Assembly: GCF_001431415.1 (NCBI RefSeq)
Contig: NZ_LDJI01000019.1
Span: 124,001 to 188,000 of the forward strand
DNA from: Stenotrophomonas humi
GTDB lineage: Bacteria > Pseudomonadota > Gammaproteobacteria > Xanthomonadales > Xanthomonadaceae
Length of the DNA stretch: 64,000 nt
Reading direction: 5' to 3'
Below the pieces are notes generated by a model. That model ran no database searches, was not told the DNA's origin, and saw nothing but the letters and a program-made list of their open reading frames with translations. The translations under genes were made by a program, and so were the position numbers. This document shows, one piece after another, positions 40,119 through 51,041 of this stretch (position 1 is the stretch's first letter; every line of letters starts with the position of its first letter).

Positions 40119-41213
40119 TCAAACGCCCTTCTGGATCACGCCGTAGAACACCATCAGTGCCGTCACCGCGATCCAGAAAATGGTCAGCGGGATGAAAACC
40201 TTCCAGCCCAGACGCATGATCTGGTCGTAGCGGAAGCGCGGGAAGCTGGCACGGAACCAGATGTACGCACTGGCGAAGAACAGCACCTTGAGCAGCAGCC
40301 ACGGCCAACCGCCGGTCCAGATCCAGTTGATCCACGGCGAGATGTCTGCCGTGACCCAGCCCTGGAGCGGGCTCAGCCAGCCACCGAGGAAGAAGATCGC
40401 GATCAGGAAGCTGACCAGGATCATGTTGGCGTACTCGGCCAGGAAGAACAGTGCGAAGGCACCGCCGGAGTACTCCACCATGTGGCCGGCAACGATTTCC
40501 GACTCACCTTCCACGACGTCGAACGGCGCGCGGTTGGTTTCGGCGACGCCGGAGACCCAGTACACGATGAACAACGGGAACAGCGGCAGGAAAAACCAGT
40601 CGAACAGACCCGAACTGCCCTGCTGTGCCAGCACGATGTCGGTCAGGTTCAAGCTGCCAGCGGCGATCATCACGCCAACCAGGGCAAAGCCCATCGCGAT
40701 TTCGTAGCTGACCACCTGTGCGGCCGAACGCATCGCACCGAGGAAGGCGTACTTCGAGTTGGACGCCCAACCGGCCAGGATCACGCCGTACACGCCCAGC
40801 GAGGTCATCGCCAGCAGGTACAGCAGGCCCACGTTGGCATTGGACAACACCAGCTTGTAGTCGAACGGAACCACCGCCCACGCCGCGAACGACGGTGCCA
40901 ACACGATCAGCGGCGCGATGATGTACATCGCCTTGTGTGCGCTGGCCGGTGCAATGATTTCCTTGAACAGCAGCTTGGTGACGTCGGCGAAGGCCTGCAG
41001 CAGGCCACCCAGACCGACATACATCGGCCCATGGCGCACGTGCATCCAGCCGATCAACTTGCGCTCCCACAGCACGTAGAAGGCAACCGAGATGATCACC
41101 GGCATGGCGATGGTCAGGATCTTCAGCACCGTCCACAGCACGATGCCGATATCGCCCAGCGAGAGGAACCACTGGTGCAGCGGGTCGACCGCGTTCAACA
41201 GCATCTCGTTCAT
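40119..41213 (-). CDS. nuoH: NADH-quinone oxidoreductase subunit H
   Basis: A 364-residue membrane subunit with eight helices, forming the quinone chamber with NuoB and NuoD. The conserved [19 protein letters not shown] near residue 50 and the glutamate-rich loop [20 protein letters not shown] near 215-235 are present. Its ATG overlaps the nuoG stop by four bases. Confidence 0.97.
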   Translation of the reverse strand: MNEMLLNAVDPLHQWFLSLGDIGIVLWTVLKILTIAMPVIISVAFYVLWERKLIGWMHVRHGPMYVGLGGLLQAFADVTKLLFKEIIAPASAHKAMYIIAPLIVLAPSFAAWAVVPFDYKLVLSNANVGLLYLLAMTSLGVYGVILAGWASNSKYAFLGAMRSAAQVVSYEIAMGFALVGVMIAAGSLNLTDIVLAQQGSSGLFDWFFLPLFPLFIVYWVSGVAETNRAPFDVVEGESEIVAGHMVEYSGGAFALFFLAEYANMILVSFLIAIFFLGGWLSPLQGWVTADISPWINWIWTGGWPWLLLKVLFFASAYIWFRASFPRFRYDQIMRLGWKVFIPLTIFWIAVTALMVFYGVIQKGV

Positions 41214-43456
41214 GCAGCCACCACCGTTACCCGAGCGGCACCCAGCGGCGCGGTTGCGCCGTGGCCCGATTCAATCCAAACCGTACCGGCAGCGACGCGG
41301 GCATCGACCACCACAGACAGGGTGGCGCGACCGGCATCGGTACCGACCTTGGCCATCTGGCCTTCGCTCAACTGCAGACGCGCGGCGTCTTCGTTGTTGA
41401 GCACGATGCGCGGGTCGTTGTTCAGCGGATGCGACTGCAGCGCCTGCGCACGACGCACCACGGCATCGGTGCGGTAGATCGCCGGGGTCGAAGCCACTTC
41501 CAGGCCCTCGCCTGCCAGCTGCGGCTGCGCCGAAGCGGCAACCTTCACCGTGACCGGCTGCAAGCCGGCACGCAGGCCTGCCAGATCGGTGAAACCAAAA
41601 CCCGCCAGCTGCATGTCACCACCCAGGGCGCGCAGCACGCGCCAGCCCTCACGGGCCTCGCCCTGCAGCTTGCCGCCGGCGCGGGTGGTCTGCTCGCGGC
41701 CATCGAGATTCGTCAGCGTCGCGTCGATTTCCGGCAGCGCGCCGATCGGCAGGATCACATCGGCCACATCACGGGTCGAGGTGCAGGCGAACTGGCTGAA
41801 TGCCACAACCTTGGAGCCAGCCAATGCCTTGCGGGCAGCAGCGGTGTCGGCGAAATCCAAGCCCGGCTCGATGCCATACAGCACGTAAGCCTTGCGCGGC
41901 TGCGCCAGCATCGCGTTGACGTCCTTGCCGGCCGGCAGCACGCCAGCGCGGGACAGGCCGATGGCATTGGCGCCCTGCGGAATGCGGCACAGCTTCGCGC
42001 CGGTAGCGGCGGCGAATGCGCTCGCAGCCGAACGGATCGCTGCAGCCTGCGGATGATTTTCAGCAATGGCACCGACGATGACGACGGTCTTGCTGCCACC
42101 CTTCACCGCGTCCACCAGCTGGGCATCACCCAGCGCTTCGACGAAGCGTGACGGCGCGACGATCTGCTTGCCAGCCAGCTTGAATGCGAAGTCGAAATCA
42201 ACCGGGTTGACCGCGAAGATCTGCGCGCCGTTGGTCGTCTGTGCCTTGCGCAGACGAGCGTGCAGCAACGGCAGCTCATGGCGGATATTGCTACCCAGCA
42301 CCACGATGCGGTCAGCGGTTTCGATCTCGGCCAGCGAGGTGCCAAACACTTCGGCAACCGGTGCGTCGGAGAAGTCGCGGTTGTTGATGCGGTGATCGAT
42401 GTTGTTCGAGCCCAGAGCAGCGGCCAGACGCGACAGCAGCGCGCCCTCCTCGTTCGAGGTTGCCGGGTGCACCAGCACGCCGAGGTCATCGCCACGGTTG
42501 GCTTCGAGAATTTCGCGGGCAGCAGCCAGGCCTTCAGCCCAGCTCACTTCCTTCCATTCACCGTTGACCTTCTGCAGCGGCTTGGTCGCGCGGTCCGCCG
42601 CGTACAGGCCCTGATGCGAGTAACGGTCACGGTCGGACAGCCAGCATTCGTTGACCAGCTCGTTGTCACGCGGCACCGCGCGCAGCACTTCGCCGCGACG
42701 CACGTGCAGGAACAGGTTCGAGCCCATCGCGTCGTGGTAACCCAGCGATTCGCGTGCGGTCAGCTCCCACGGGCGGGCCTTGAACTGGAACACCTTGTTG
42801 GTCAGCGCGCCGACCGGGCACACGTCGATGACGTTGCCGGACAGCTCGGTGGTCAACGGCTTGCCGTCGTAGGTGCCGATCTGCAGGTTCTCACCGCGGT
42901 ACATGCCACCCAGTTCATAGGTGCCAGCCACTTCAGCGGTGAAGCGCACGCAACGCGTGCACTGGATGCAGCGGGTCATCTCGGTGGCGACCAGCGGCCC
43001 CATGTCCTCGTCGACCACGACGCGCTTGCGCTCGTTGAAGCGGCTGACCGAACGGCCGTAGCCCAACGACACATCCTGCAGCTCGCACTCGCCACCCTGA
43101 TCGCAGATCGGGCAGTCCAGCGGGTGGTTGATGAGCAGGAACTCCATTACCGAACGCTGGTACTTGAGCGCCTTCTCGTTGCGGGTCTGGATCTTCATGC
43201 CATCCATGACCGGCGTGGCACATGCCGGCGACGGCTTGGGCGACTTTTCAACGTCGACCAGGCACATGCGGCAGTTGGCCGCGATCGGCAGCTTCTCGTG
43301 ATAGCAGAAGCGCGGGATCGGGATGCCTGCCTTGTCGGCGGCCTGGATGATCATCGAACCCTTGGGTACGACCAACGCCTGACCATCGATCTCGATGGAG
43401 ACGTGCCCTTCCGGCACGACTGGCGTTTCATTGGGATTTACCGGTTGCGCGCTCAT
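41210..43456 (-). CDS. nuoG: NADH-quinone oxidoreductase subunit G
   Basis: A 748-residue peripheral subunit with several iron-sulfur clusters. The N-terminal [2Fe-2S] domain has [15 protein letters not shown], followed by the His/Cys motif [10 protein letters not shown], the [4Fe-4S] pattern [10 protein letters not shown] and a later cluster near [10 protein letters not shown]. The rest is a molybdopterin-oxidoreductase-like domain that no longer holds molybdenum. It overlaps nuoF and nuoH by four bases each. Confidence 0.97.
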   Translation of the reverse strand: MSAQPVNPNETPVVPEGHVSIEIDGQALVVPKGSMIIQAADKAGIPIPRFCYHEKLPIAANCRMCLVDVEKSPKPSPACATPVMDGMKIQTRNEKALKYQRSVMEFLLINHPLDCPICDQGGECELQDVSLGYGRSVSRFNERKRVVVDEDMGPLVATEMTRCIQCTRCVRFTAEVAGTYELGGMYRGENLQIGTYDGKPLTTELSGNVIDVCPVGALTNKVFQFKARPWELTARESLGYHDAMGSNLFLHVRRGEVLRAVPRDNELVNECWLSDRDRYSHQGLYAADRATKPLQKVNGEWKEVSWAEGLAAAREILEANRGDDLGVLVHPATSNEEGALLSRLAAALGSNNIDHRINNRDFSDAPVAEVFGTSLAEIETADRIVVLGSNIRHELPLLHARLRKAQTTNGAQIFAVNPVDFDFAFKLAGKQIVAPSRFVEALGDAQLVDAVKGGSKTVVIVGAIAENHPQAAAIRSAASAFAAATGAKLCRIPQGANAIGLSRAGVLPAGKDVNAMLAQPRKAYVLYGIEPGLDFADTAAARKALAGSKVVAFSQFACTSTRDVADVILPIGALPEIDATLTNLDGREQTTRAGGKLQGEAREGWRVLRALGGDMQLAGFGFTDLAGLRAGLQPVTVKVAASAQPQLAGEGLEVASTPAIYRTDAVVRRAQALQSHPLNNDPRIVLNNEDAARLQLSEGQMAKVGTDAGRATLSVVVDARVAAGTVWIESGHGATAPLGAARVTVVAA

Positions 43457-44790
43457 GCGGCAGCAGCCTCCACCTTCTTGCCGTCAACCATCGAATGACC
43501 GTTGACGATGTAGTACTCGAATTCGTTCCAGAACTGGCGCAGGAAACCCTGGATCGGCCACGCTGCCGCTTCACCGAACGCACAGATGGTGTGGCCTTCA
43601 ATCTGGCCGGCAACCGTCTTGAGCTGATGCAGGTCTTCCATGGTGGCCTGGCCGGCGACGATGCGCTCCAGCACGCGGTGCATCCAGCCGGTGCCTTCAC
43701 GGCACGGGGTGCACTGACCGCAGGATTCCTTGTGGAAGAACTGGCTGATACGGCAGGCGAACTTCACGCAGCAGACGCTGTCATCCAGCACCACGATGGC
43801 ACCCGAACCCAGGCCGGAGCCCAATGCGCGGATGGTGTCGTAGTCCATCGGCAGGCCCTTGAGCTGCTCGGCGGTCAGCACCGGCATCGACACGCCGCCC
43901 GGAATCGCGCCCTTCAGGGTGCGGCCCGGACGCAGGCCACCGGCCATCGCCAGCAGGTCGTCGAAGGTGGTGCCCAGCGGCACTTCGAAGTTGCCGCCGG
44001 TCGCCACGCAGCCGGAGACCGAGAAGCACTTCGGGCCACCGTTGTTGGTCAGGCTCAGATTCTTGAACCACTCCGCACCGTTGCGGATGATCGCCGGCAC
44101 CGAGGCATAGGTCTCGGTGTTGTTGATCGTGGTCGGCTTGCCGTACAGGCCGAAGTTGGCCGGGAACGGCGGCTTGTAACGCGGCTGGCCCTTCTTGCCT
44201 TCCAGCGATTCCATCAGCGCGGTTTCTTCGCCGCAGATGTAGGCACCAGCGCCCAGCGCGCCATAGATATCGATATCGCAACCGCTGCCCAGCACGTTCT
44301 TGCCCAGCCAGCCGTGCTTGTACGCATCAGCCAAGGCCTGCTCGAAGTGCTCGAACGGCTCATGGTGGAACTCACCACGCAGGTAGTTGTACGCCGCGGT
44401 CGAGCCGGTGGCGTAGCAGGCGATTGCCATGCCTTCCACGACGGAGTGCGGGTTGTAACGCAGGATGTCGCGGTCCTTGCAGGTACCCGGCTCGGATTCA
44501 TCCGAGTTGCAGAGGATGTACTTCTGCACATCGCCCTTGGGCATGAAGGACCACTTCAGGCCGGTCGGGAAGCCCGCGCCGCCACGGCCACGCAGGCCGG
44601 ATTGCTTGACCATCTCGATGACGTCGGCCGGCGGGATCTTCTCTTCGAGGATCTTGCGCAGCGCGGCGTAGCCACCGGTCTTCAGATAGCTTTCGTACGA
44701 CCACGGAGTGTCGTAATGCAGCGTGGTGTAAACCACGTTGTGCGGAAGCGGCGCCGGTCCGACCGGGCCCTTGGATTCGTGGTGTGCCAT
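43453..44790 (-). CDS. nuoF: NADH-quinone oxidoreductase subunit F
   Basis: The 445-residue NADH-binding subunit with FMN and a [4Fe-4S] cluster. The NADH/FMN loop is [13 protein letters not shown] near residue 70, the second nucleotide segment is [13 protein letters not shown] near 180, and the cluster motif is [12 protein letters not shown] near 355 with a fourth Cys near CAFGEAA. It accepts electrons from NADH and passes them via NuoE/NuoG. Confidence 0.98.
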   Translation of the reverse strand: MAHHESKGPVGPAPLPHNVVYTTLHYDTPWSYESYLKTGGYAALRKILEEKIPPADVIEMVKQSGLRGRGGAGFPTGLKWSFMPKGDVQKYILCNSDESEPGTCKDRDILRYNPHSVVEGMAIACYATGSTAAYNYLRGEFHHEPFEHFEQALADAYKHGWLGKNVLGSGCDIDIYGALGAGAYICGEETALMESLEGKKGQPRYKPPFPANFGLYGKPTTINNTETYASVPAIIRNGAEWFKNLSLTNNGGPKCFSVSGCVATGGNFEVPLGTTFDDLLAMAGGLRPGRTLKGAIPGGVSMPVLTAEQLKGLPMDYDTIRALGSGLGSGAIVVLDDSVCCVKFACRISQFFHKESCGQCTPCREGTGWMHRVLERIVAGQATMEDLHQLKTVAGQIEGHTICAFGEAAAWPIQGFLRQFWNEFEYYIVNGHSMVDGKKVEAAAA

Positions 44791-44793
44791 GCC

Positions 44794-45321
44794 TTACTCC
44801 AGCCCGTCCAGCAGCGCGTCGACCTGGTCCAGCGTCAGACGCTCGTGGTAATGGCCGTTGATGACCATCATCGGCGCACCGGCGCAGCCGGCCAGGCACT
44901 CTTCCTCTTTCTTGAGGTAGACGCGGCCGTCGGCAGTCGATTCACCGTGTTTGATGCCCAGCTTCTTCTCGCAATGGCGGACGATGTCATCGGCGCCATT
45001 GAGCCAGCAGCTGACGTTGGTGCAGATGGCGACGTTGTTGCGGCCGACCTTCTCGGTCTCGAACATCGAGTAGAAGGTTGCAACCTCGTAGGCCCACACG
45101 AACGGCAGGTCCAGGTACTTGGCCACGGCAGCGATCAGTTCGTCACTGAGCCAGCCCTGGTTCTGTTCCTGTGCCGCATGCAGACCCTGCAGCACCGCAG
45201 AACGCTTGCGGTCCGGCGGGAACTTGGACAGCCAGTGATCGATGTGAGCACGGGTCTTGTCGCTCAGCACCACCATCGGGTCGACGTCACGCGCCGCCTC
45301 GAAATTACCTGTCGCCTTCAT
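44794..45321 (-). CDS. nuoE: NADH-quinone oxidoreductase subunit E
   Basis: A 175-residue thioredoxin-like [2Fe-2S] subunit (N1a). The ligands are Cys100 and Cys105 (CTNVSC) and Cys142 and Cys146 (CLAGC). It is separated from nuoD by 91 bases, the largest gap in the operon, in which I see nothing else. It ends three bases before nuoF. Confidence 0.97.
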   Translation of the reverse strand: MKATGNFEAARDVDPMVVLSDKTRAHIDHWLSKFPPDRKRSAVLQGLHAAQEQNQGWLSDELIAAVAKYLDLPFVWAYEVATFYSMFETEKVGRNNVAICTNVSCWLNGADDIVRHCEKKLGIKHGESTADGRVYLKKEEECLAGCAGAPMMVINGHYHERLTLDQVDALLDGLE

Positions 45322-45412
45322 CGGCCGACCTCAACGAATACCAGATCATGAAGAACCGATGCCCGCAGCAGGCAAGCCGCGCAGGCACCGGACGTTGTGT
45401 TGTTAGCCGGCA

Positions 45413-46726
45413 TTACCGGTCGACCTCACCAAACACGAGATCGTAGGTGCCGATCATCGCCACCACGTCGGCCAGCATGTGACCGCGCACGATCGAATCG
45501 ATCGAGGACAGGTGGGCAAAGCCCGGTGCACGCAGGTGCACGCGGAACGGCTTGTTGGCACCGTCGGAAACCAGGTAGCAGCCGAACTCGCCCTTGGGCG
45601 CTTCCACCGCCGCATAGGTTTCACCGGCCGGCACGCAGTAGCCTTCGCTGAACAGCTTGAAGTGGTGGATCAGCGCTTCCATGTCGTCCTTCATCTCCGC
45701 GCGGGCGGGAGGTGCGACCTTGAAGTTCTTGACCATCACCGGGCCGGGGTTGGCCTTCAGCCACTGCACGCATTGCTTGATGATGCGATTGGACTCGCGC
45801 ATCTCGGCCACGCGGACCAGATAACGGTCGTAGCAGTCACCATTGGTGCCCAGCGGAATGTCGAAATCGACTGCGTCGTACTTGGCGTACGGCTGCTTCT
45901 TGCGCAGATCCCAGGCGATGCCCGAACCACGCAGCATCACGCCGGTCATGCCCCACGCCAGCGCGTGCTCCGGCGTGATCACACCGATACCCACGGTACG
46001 CTGCTTCCAGATGCGGTTGTCGGTCAGCAGGGTTTCGTATTCGTCGACGCGCGAGGGGAACTCATTGGTGAAGTTCTCCAGGAAGTCGAGCAGCGAGCCT
46101 TCGCGCGAAGCGTTCAGACGCTTCAGCGCGTTGCCCTTGTGCCAACGCGACTCCTTGTACTTCGGCATCGTGTCCGGCAGATCGCGGTAGACACCGCCCG
46201 GACGGTAGTACGCTGCATGCATGCGCGCACCGGAGACGGCTTCGTAGCAGTCCATCAGCTCTTCGCGCTCGCGGAAGGCGTACAGCATCACCGCCATCGC
46301 ACCCAGATCCAGCCCGTTGGAGCCCAGCCACATCAGGTGATTCAGGATGCGGGTGACTTCGTCGAACATGGTGCGGATGTACTGTGCACGCTCCGGCGCC
46401 TCGATCCCCACCAGGGTTTCGATGGCACGCACATAGGCATGCTCGTTGCACATCATCGAGCAGTAATCCAGACGATCCATGTAACCGACCGACTGGTTGT
46501 ACGGCTTGGACTCGGCCAGCTTCTCGGTCGCGCGATGCAGCAGACCAATGTGCGGATCGGCACGAACGATGGTTTCACCATCCATTTCCAGAATCAGACG
46601 CAGCACACCATGCGCGGCCGGATGCTGCGGGCCGAAGTTCATCGTGTAGTTGCGGATCTCCTGCCGGGATTCGGCGGGATTGCTGGCAAAGGCCTCGGAG
46701 GCCGGCTGGATTACGGACTTGCTCAC
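45413..46726 (-). CDS. nuoD: NADH-quinone oxidoreductase subunit D
   Basis: This 437-residue subunit derives from the hydrogenase large subunit and forms the quinone pocket. Typical are [15 protein letters not shown] (with the quinone-contacting His), [11 protein letters not shown] and [19 protein letters not shown] and D are separate genes here, unlike the fused nuoCD of E. coli. The start overlaps nuoC by four bases. Confidence 0.98.
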   Translation of the reverse strand: MSKSVIQPASEAFASNPAESRQEIRNYTMNFGPQHPAAHGVLRLILEMDGETIVRADPHIGLLHRATEKLAESKPYNQSVGYMDRLDYCSMMCNEHAYVRAIETLVGIEAPERAQYIRTMFDEVTRILNHLMWLGSNGLDLGAMAVMLYAFREREELMDCYEAVSGARMHAAYYRPGGVYRDLPDTMPKYKESRWHKGNALKRLNASREGSLLDFLENFTNEFPSRVDEYETLLTDNRIWKQRTVGIGVITPEHALAWGMTGVMLRGSGIAWDLRKKQPYAKYDAVDFDIPLGTNGDCYDRYLVRVAEMRESNRIIKQCVQWLKANPGPVMVKNFKVAPPARAEMKDDMEALIHHFKLFSEGYCVPAGETYAAVEAPKGEFGCYLVSDGANKPFRVHLRAPGFAHLSSIDSIVRGHMLADVVAMIGTYDLVFGEVDR

Positions 46727-47475
46727 TTGCTTGCCTCCGTCTGCGCGCGCTCGCCTTCCGCTGTCTGGAAGCGGGCGTCATCGCGGATCACACGTGGCAC
46801 GCCGACGCGCGGTTCGACCGAGGTCACCGGCTCGTACACCACGCGCTTCTTTTCTTCGTCGTAACGCACTTCGACGTTGCCGATCAGCGGGAAATCCTTG
46901 CGGAACGGATGGCCCACGAAACCGTAGTCGGTCAGGATGCGGCGCAGGTCCGGGTGACCTTCAAAGATCACGCCATACAGGTCAAAGGCTTCGCGCTCGA
47001 ACCAGTTCAGGCCCGGCCACACATCAACCAGCGAAGCGACCACCGGCAACGACTCGGCCGGCGCGAAGCAACGGATGCGCAGTGCCTGGTTGTGCTGGTA
47101 GGAACGCAGCTGGGCGACGACCGCGAAGCGCTGCTTGGGCATTGCGTCGAGCCTGGCGCCGTCGGCGGTTTCATGGCTGGGGAACTCACCCCAGGCAAAA
47201 CGACCGGCACCGGTGCCTTCCACGCCACGGCTGAAGCCGTGCGAAGAGACATCGGAGGTATCCCACTCGTCGCTGCCATAGCCGAGATAGTCGACACCGC
47301 ACAGGTCGGTAGCGTGCTCGAAGCCGAACTCGTCACGCAGCGCCAGAGCGACCACATGCCAATCAGCCGACGGAACCTCCAGCGTCACTTCGCCGCGCGG
47401 TTCAACCACAGAGACCTGCGCACCGGCGAAACGCGCGCGAAGTCGGTCAATGAGTGAAGATGCTTGCTGGGCCAT
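46723..47475 (-). CDS. nuoC: NADH-quinone oxidoreductase subunit C
   Basis: A 250-residue peripheral subunit (30 kDa type). The family signature [25 protein letters not shown] is visible around residues 165-190 ([19 protein letters not shown]). An insertion around residues 75-105 ([14 protein letters not shown]) lengthens it. It lies 33 bases after nuoB. Confidence 0.97.
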   Translation of the reverse strand: MAQQASSLIDRLRARFAGAQVSVVEPRGEVTLEVPSADWHVVALALRDEFGFEHATDLCGVDYLGYGSDEWDTSDVSSHGFSRGVEGTGAGRFAWGEFPSHETADGARLDAMPKQRFAVVAQLRSYQHNQALRIRCFAPAESLPVVASLVDVWPGLNWFEREAFDLYGVIFEGHPDLRRILTDYGFVGHPFRKDFPLIGNVEVRYDEEKKRVVYEPVTSVEPRVGVPRVIRDDARFQTAEGERAQTEASK

Positions 47476-47508
47476 GGGGGCTGGCGTGCTCTTGATTTGA
47501 AAAGGGGA

Positions 47509-48063
47509 TCAGCGGGCGATGGTCTGGGTGCGCCAGATCTTCTTCTGCAGCTGGAGAATGCCGTAAACCAGCGCCTCGGCCGTCGGCGGGCAACCCGGGA
47601 CGTAAACGTCCACCGGCACCACACGATCACAGCCACGCACCACCGCATAGGAGTAGTGGTAGTAGCCGCCACCGTTGGCGCAGCTGCCCATCGAGATGAC
47701 CCATTTCGGGTCAGGCATCTGGTCGTAGACCTTGCGCAGCGCCGGGGCCATCTTGTTGACCAGCGTGCCGGCAACGATCATCACGTCGGACTGACGCGGC
47801 GACGGGCGGAACACCACACCGTAGCGGTCAAGGTCCAAGCGCGCCGCACCGGCGTGCATCATTTCCACCGCACAGCAGGCCAGACCGAAGGTCATGGGCC
47901 ACATCGAGCCGGTACGCGCCCAGTTCAACAGCGCGTCAACGCTGGTGGTCACATACCCCTTCTCGAGCAGGGGGTTGTCGCCTTCGGGACGGAGAATGTC
48001 ATCAACCCGCCCTTCCGGGACCGGATTGTTCATCAGGCCGTCGAGAGTCTGAATCACTCCCAT
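47509..48063 (-). CDS. nuoB: NADH-quinone oxidoreductase subunit B
   Basis: A 184-residue subunit holding the terminal [4Fe-4S] cluster N2 next to quinone. The ligands are the tandem Cys63-Cys64 (LACCAVEMM), Cys128 (GSCANGGG) and Cys158 (PGCPPTAEA). The start MGVIQTLDG at 48063 overlaps the end of nuoA by ten bases; longer upstream frames lie within nuoA and are rejected. Confidence 0.97.
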   Translation of the reverse strand: MGVIQTLDGLMNNPVPEGRVDDILRPEGDNPLLEKGYVTTSVDALLNWARTGSMWPMTFGLACCAVEMMHAGAARLDLDRYGVVFRPSPRQSDVMIVAGTLVNKMAPALRKVYDQMPDPKWVISMGSCANGGGYYHYSYAVVRGCDRVVPVDVYVPGCPPTAEALVYGILQLQKKIWRTQTIAR

Positions 48064-48410
48064 TCCAGCGCTCCCTTCTTCCACACGTAGATAAAGCCGA
48101 GGAACAACATGCCCACGAACAGGCCCATGGTGACCAACGAACGGGCACCCAGCTCCATGAAGACCTGGGTCCAAGGCACGATGAAGATGATTTCCAGGTC
48201 AAAGACAATGAACTGGATGGCGATCAGGTAGTAACGCACGTCGAACTTCATGCGCGCGTTTTCGAACGCCTCGAAGCCACACTCGTATGCGGAGAGTTTC
48301 TCGTTGTCCGGCGAACGGGGAGCGAGGAACCGACCGATGAGCATCAGCGTCACGCCGATGCCGGTGGCGACGATCAGAAACAGCAGGGACGGCAAATATT
48401 CGGCCAGCAC
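48054..48410 (-). CDS. nuoA: NADH-quinone oxidoreductase subunit A
   Basis: A 118-residue membrane subunit with three helices and the conserved loop [20 protein letters not shown] between helices 1 and 2. The best start is the GTG at 48410 ([10 protein letters not shown] follows), seven bases after AGAGAGA; the open frame upstream is not family-like. It is the first gene of the nuo operon, 111 bases after tRNA-Leu, with no terminator visible between them. Confidence 0.95.
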   Translation of the reverse strand: MLAEYLPSLLFLIVATGIGVTLMLIGRFLAPRSPDNEKLSAYECGFEAFENARMKFDVRYYLIAIQFIVFDLEIIFIVPWTQVFMELGARSLVTMGLFVGMLFLGFIYVWKKGALEWE

Positions 48411-48521
48411 AGCGATTCTCTCTTGCCTCTGCCCTGAACGCCTGACGGCGACGGGGCATGGGGGATTGACGGGACTTGCCACCACGGGCGCTGCTGCGCC
48501 CGCGAACCCGCTTACAAACTA

Positions 48522-48606
48522 TGGTGCCCAAGAGGGGACTCGAACCCCTACGACTCTCGTCGCTACCACCTCAAGGTAGTGCGTCTACCAATTCCGCCAC
48601 CTGGGC
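48522..48606 (-). tRNA. tRNA-Leu (anticodon GAG)
   Basis: An 85-base class II cloverleaf with a long variable arm (CGACGAGAGTCG), acceptor GCCCAGG, anticodon loop TTGAGGT and encoded CCA. It lies between secG and nuoA in the same direction and is probably co-transcribed with secG. Confidence 0.96.
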
Positions 48607-48655
48607 CTACGTCAGCACTGCTGGTTCAGCAGTGCGCCGCGTATTGTAACCGTCT

Positions 48656-49087
48656 TCAGTCTTTATGTGAGCCTTCGACGGGCTTTTCTTCATTCCCCGA
48701 AGGAATATTTTCTGCCGGGGCGGTTGCCTGCGGCACTTCGCCCACAGCGGCGGCCGGCGGCGCGGCCTGCAACTCACCTGCCGGCACCGCCGGGGCGGTC
48801 GCCGGAGCGATCACCTGCGACATCACGCCCAGGTTCTCGCCGGTCGGGCGGGCACCATGGGTGGCGTACCAAGCCATGAACAGACTGATGCCGAAGAACA
48901 CCACGGCCAGCCACTTGGTGGACTTGGACAGGAAGTTGGATGCGCCACGCGCACCAAACACCGTACCCGAGGCACCGGCACCAAAACCGGAACCAGCAGC
49001 GGCACCGGAGCCACGCTGCATCAGGATCAGCGCGATCATCGAGATCGCCACCAGCACATAGACCACATTGAGGATCAACATCAGCAT
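48656..49087 (-). CDS. secG: Preprotein translocase subunit SecG
   Basis: SecG is the third SecYEG subunit and assists protein export. The 143-residue protein has two transmembrane helices (about 3-22 and 55-73) around the conserved QRGSGAAAGSGFG and FGARGASNFLSK loop. A Pro/Ala-rich tail of about 65 residues extends the usual length. The start is the ATG at 49087; a TTG seven codons upstream is less likely. It follows tpiA by 27 bases. Confidence 0.95.
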   Translation of the reverse strand: MLMLILNVVYVLVAISMIALILMQRGSGAAAGSGFGAGASGTVFGARGASNFLSKSTKWLAVVFFGISLFMAWYATHGARPTGENLGVMSQVIAPATAPAVPAGELQAAPPAAAVGEVPQATAPAENIPSGNEEKPVEGSHKD

Positions 49088-49114
49088 TTTGAAATCCGTC
49101 CCGGACAATTCCAG

Positions 49115-49870
49115 TTAGCGACCGGCGGCTGCCCTTGCGATGGCCAGAAAATCAGCCGCCACCAGTGAAGCGCCACCTACCAGCCCGCCATCCACGTCAG
49201 GCTGTGAGAACAGCTCTGCTGCATTGTCGGGCTTGACGCTGCCACCATAGAGGAGCGGCAACGAATCAGCGATTCTAGCATCGCGCTCGGCGACTACGCC
49301 ACGAATGAACGCATGCACCGCCTGCGCCTGCTCCGGACTGGCAGTGCGGCCGGTACCAATCGCCCAGACCGGCTCGTAGGCCACCACGGCCTTGGCGAAG
49401 GCATCGACCCCGGCCAGTTCCAGCACCGGCGCCAGCTGCGAAGCGATCACCTGCTCAGTCTGACCGGCCTCGCGCTGCTCCAGCGTCTCACCGACACACA
49501 AGACTGGCACCAGCCCCGCATGAATGGCGGCGACGAACTTGCGCGCCACCAGCTCACTGCTTTCGTGGTGGTACTGGCGCCGCTCGGAATGACCCACCAG
49601 ACCATAGGCCGCACCGACATCCACCAGCATCGTCGCCGACACCTCACCGGTGTAGGCACCCTTTTCATTGCAACTGACATCCTGGGCACCAAAGGCCAGC
49701 GAGGTTTCCTCGAAGTCCTCCACCAGATCACCCAGGTAAGGCAGCGGCGGCAGGATCACCAGCTCCACCCCTTCCAGCGGCAAGCCGGCGGCCACCTGCC
49801 CCACCAGCTCGGTGGCGAATTGACGGCTGCCGTGCAGCTTCCAGTTACCAGCAACGATCTTGCGGCGCAT
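49115..49870 (-). CDS. tpiA: Triosephosphate isomerase
   Basis: TpiA interconverts dihydroxyacetone phosphate and glyceraldehyde 3-phosphate. The 251-residue TIM barrel has all catalytic residues: Asn9 and Lys11 (GNWKLHG), His94 (VGHSERR) and Glu166 in AYEPVWAIGTG; the phosphate loop GGSVKPDNA is near 210. It precedes secG, a frequent arrangement. Confidence 0.98.
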   Translation of the reverse strand: MRRKIVAGNWKLHGSRQFATELVGQVAAGLPLEGVELVILPPLPYLGDLVEDFEETSLAFGAQDVSCNEKGAYTGEVSATMLVDVGAAYGLVGHSERRQYHHESSELVARKFVAAIHAGLVPVLCVGETLEQREAGQTEQVIASQLAPVLELAGVDAFAKAVVAYEPVWAIGTGRTASPEQAQAVHAFIRGVVAERDARIADSLPLLYGGSVKPDNAAELFSQPDVDGGLVGGASLVAADFLAIARAAAGR

Positions 49871-49961
49871 TCAGGAGCCACTCCTATAGAAAATGTGGGC
49901 GAAGGATAGCTGAAATAGCGACATCAGCAGGACAATCGACGGACATCACAGGACAAGACGC

Positions 49962-49997
49962 AAAAACGCCGCCGGGCCAAGGGCCGCGACGGCGTCG
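49962..49997 (-). terminator. Intrinsic terminator after the oxygenase-like gene
   Basis: On the minus strand ACGCCG...CGGCGT encloses a GGCC/GGCC inner stem and is followed by TTTTTG. It lies about 35 bases past the stop of the gene at 50033 and separates it from tpiA. Confidence 0.75.
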
Positions 49998-50032
49998 TTT
50001 ACATCATGACCGGCTGTCGCCGGCAACACCAC

Positions 50033-50971
50033 TTACTTCAGCTTGATCTCACGCAGGCGCTCTTCAAGGAAGCCATGCGCGGTGATCGCCTCCGGGTAGC
50101 GGCTCGGATTCTCGGCCGTGATGCACGAAGACAGCACGTCGATCAGGAAATCCGGGTTCGGATGCAGGAAGAACGGCACCGAATAGCGCGGCTTGCGCGC
50201 CAGATCGCCCGGGGGATTGACCACGCGATGGATCGTGGAGGGGTACACGTGGTTGGTCAGCCGCTGCAGCATGTCGCCAATGTTGACCACGATGGTGTCC
50301 GCGTCCGAGGTGAACGGCACCCACTCACCTTCATGCGACTGCACCTCCAGGCCAGCAGCGCTCGCGCCAACCAGCAGGGTGATGAAGTTGATGTCGCCAT
50401 GGGCACCGGCGCGGACATTGGGGATGTCGTCGGTGGTGATCGGCGGGTAATGGATCGGGCGCAGGATCGAATTGCCGTTGTTGGTCTTGTCGGCGAAGTA
50501 GTCTTCCGGCAAGCCGATATGCAGCGCCAGCGCCGACAGTACGCGCGAACCCAATGCGTCGAGCTTCTGGTACAGCGCGTAGCCGTGTTCACGGAAACCC
50601 GGCACTTCGCTCGGCCACAGGTTCGGCGGCATCACCTCGCGGTACTTGGAATCGTCGGAGATTTCCCGACCGATGTGCCAGAACTCCTTCAGATCGAAGT
50701 GCTTGGAACCCTTGGCCGTTTCCACACCGAACGGCGTATAGCCGCGTGCACCACCGCCACCCGCGACGTGGTACTGCCGCTTCACCTCGTCCGGCAACGC
50801 GAAGAACGCCTTGAACACGTCATAGGCGGCGTCGATATCGGACTGGGAGATGCCGTGGTTACGGATGCCGGCAAAGCCCCACTGCCGATAGGCAGCACCA
50901 AGCTCGGCGACGAAGGCCTCCCGATCACTCTCAAAGCGGGTGATGTCGAGGGTGGGAATGCGGGAACTCAT
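50033..50971 (-). CDS. 2-oxoglutarate/Fe(II)-dependent oxygenase (isopenicillin N synthase-like)
   Basis: This 312-residue enzyme has the double-stranded beta-helix fold of non-heme iron oxygenases. A DIOX_N-type N-terminal part (about 5-115, with WGFAGIRNHGI) precedes the 2OG-Fe(II) domain. The iron ligands His191, Asp193 (HGDINF) and His248 (HRVVNP) and the co-substrate motif Arg262-x-Ser264 (RYS) are intact, so it should be active. It stands alone between two terminator-bounded units, with its own terminator downstream. The substrate cannot be told; relatives act on amino acids, peptides, hormones or make ethylene. Confidence 0.9.
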   Translation of the reverse strand: MSSRIPTLDITRFESDREAFVAELGAAYRQWGFAGIRNHGISQSDIDAAYDVFKAFFALPDEVKRQYHVAGGGGARGYTPFGVETAKGSKHFDLKEFWHIGREISDDSKYREVMPPNLWPSEVPGFREHGYALYQKLDALGSRVLSALALHIGLPEDYFADKTNNGNSILRPIHYPPITTDDIPNVRAGAHGDINFITLLVGASAAGLEVQSHEGEWVPFTSDADTIVVNIGDMLQRLTNHVYPSTIHRVVNPPGDLARKPRYSVPFFLHPNPDFLIDVLSSCITAENPSRYPEAITAHGFLEERLREIKLK

Positions 50972-51041
50972 TGAACTACTCCAAAGGGAAACGAGGCGCC
51001 GGCATTGGAACCGACGCCCCGAGGAAACACCATGATCCTGC

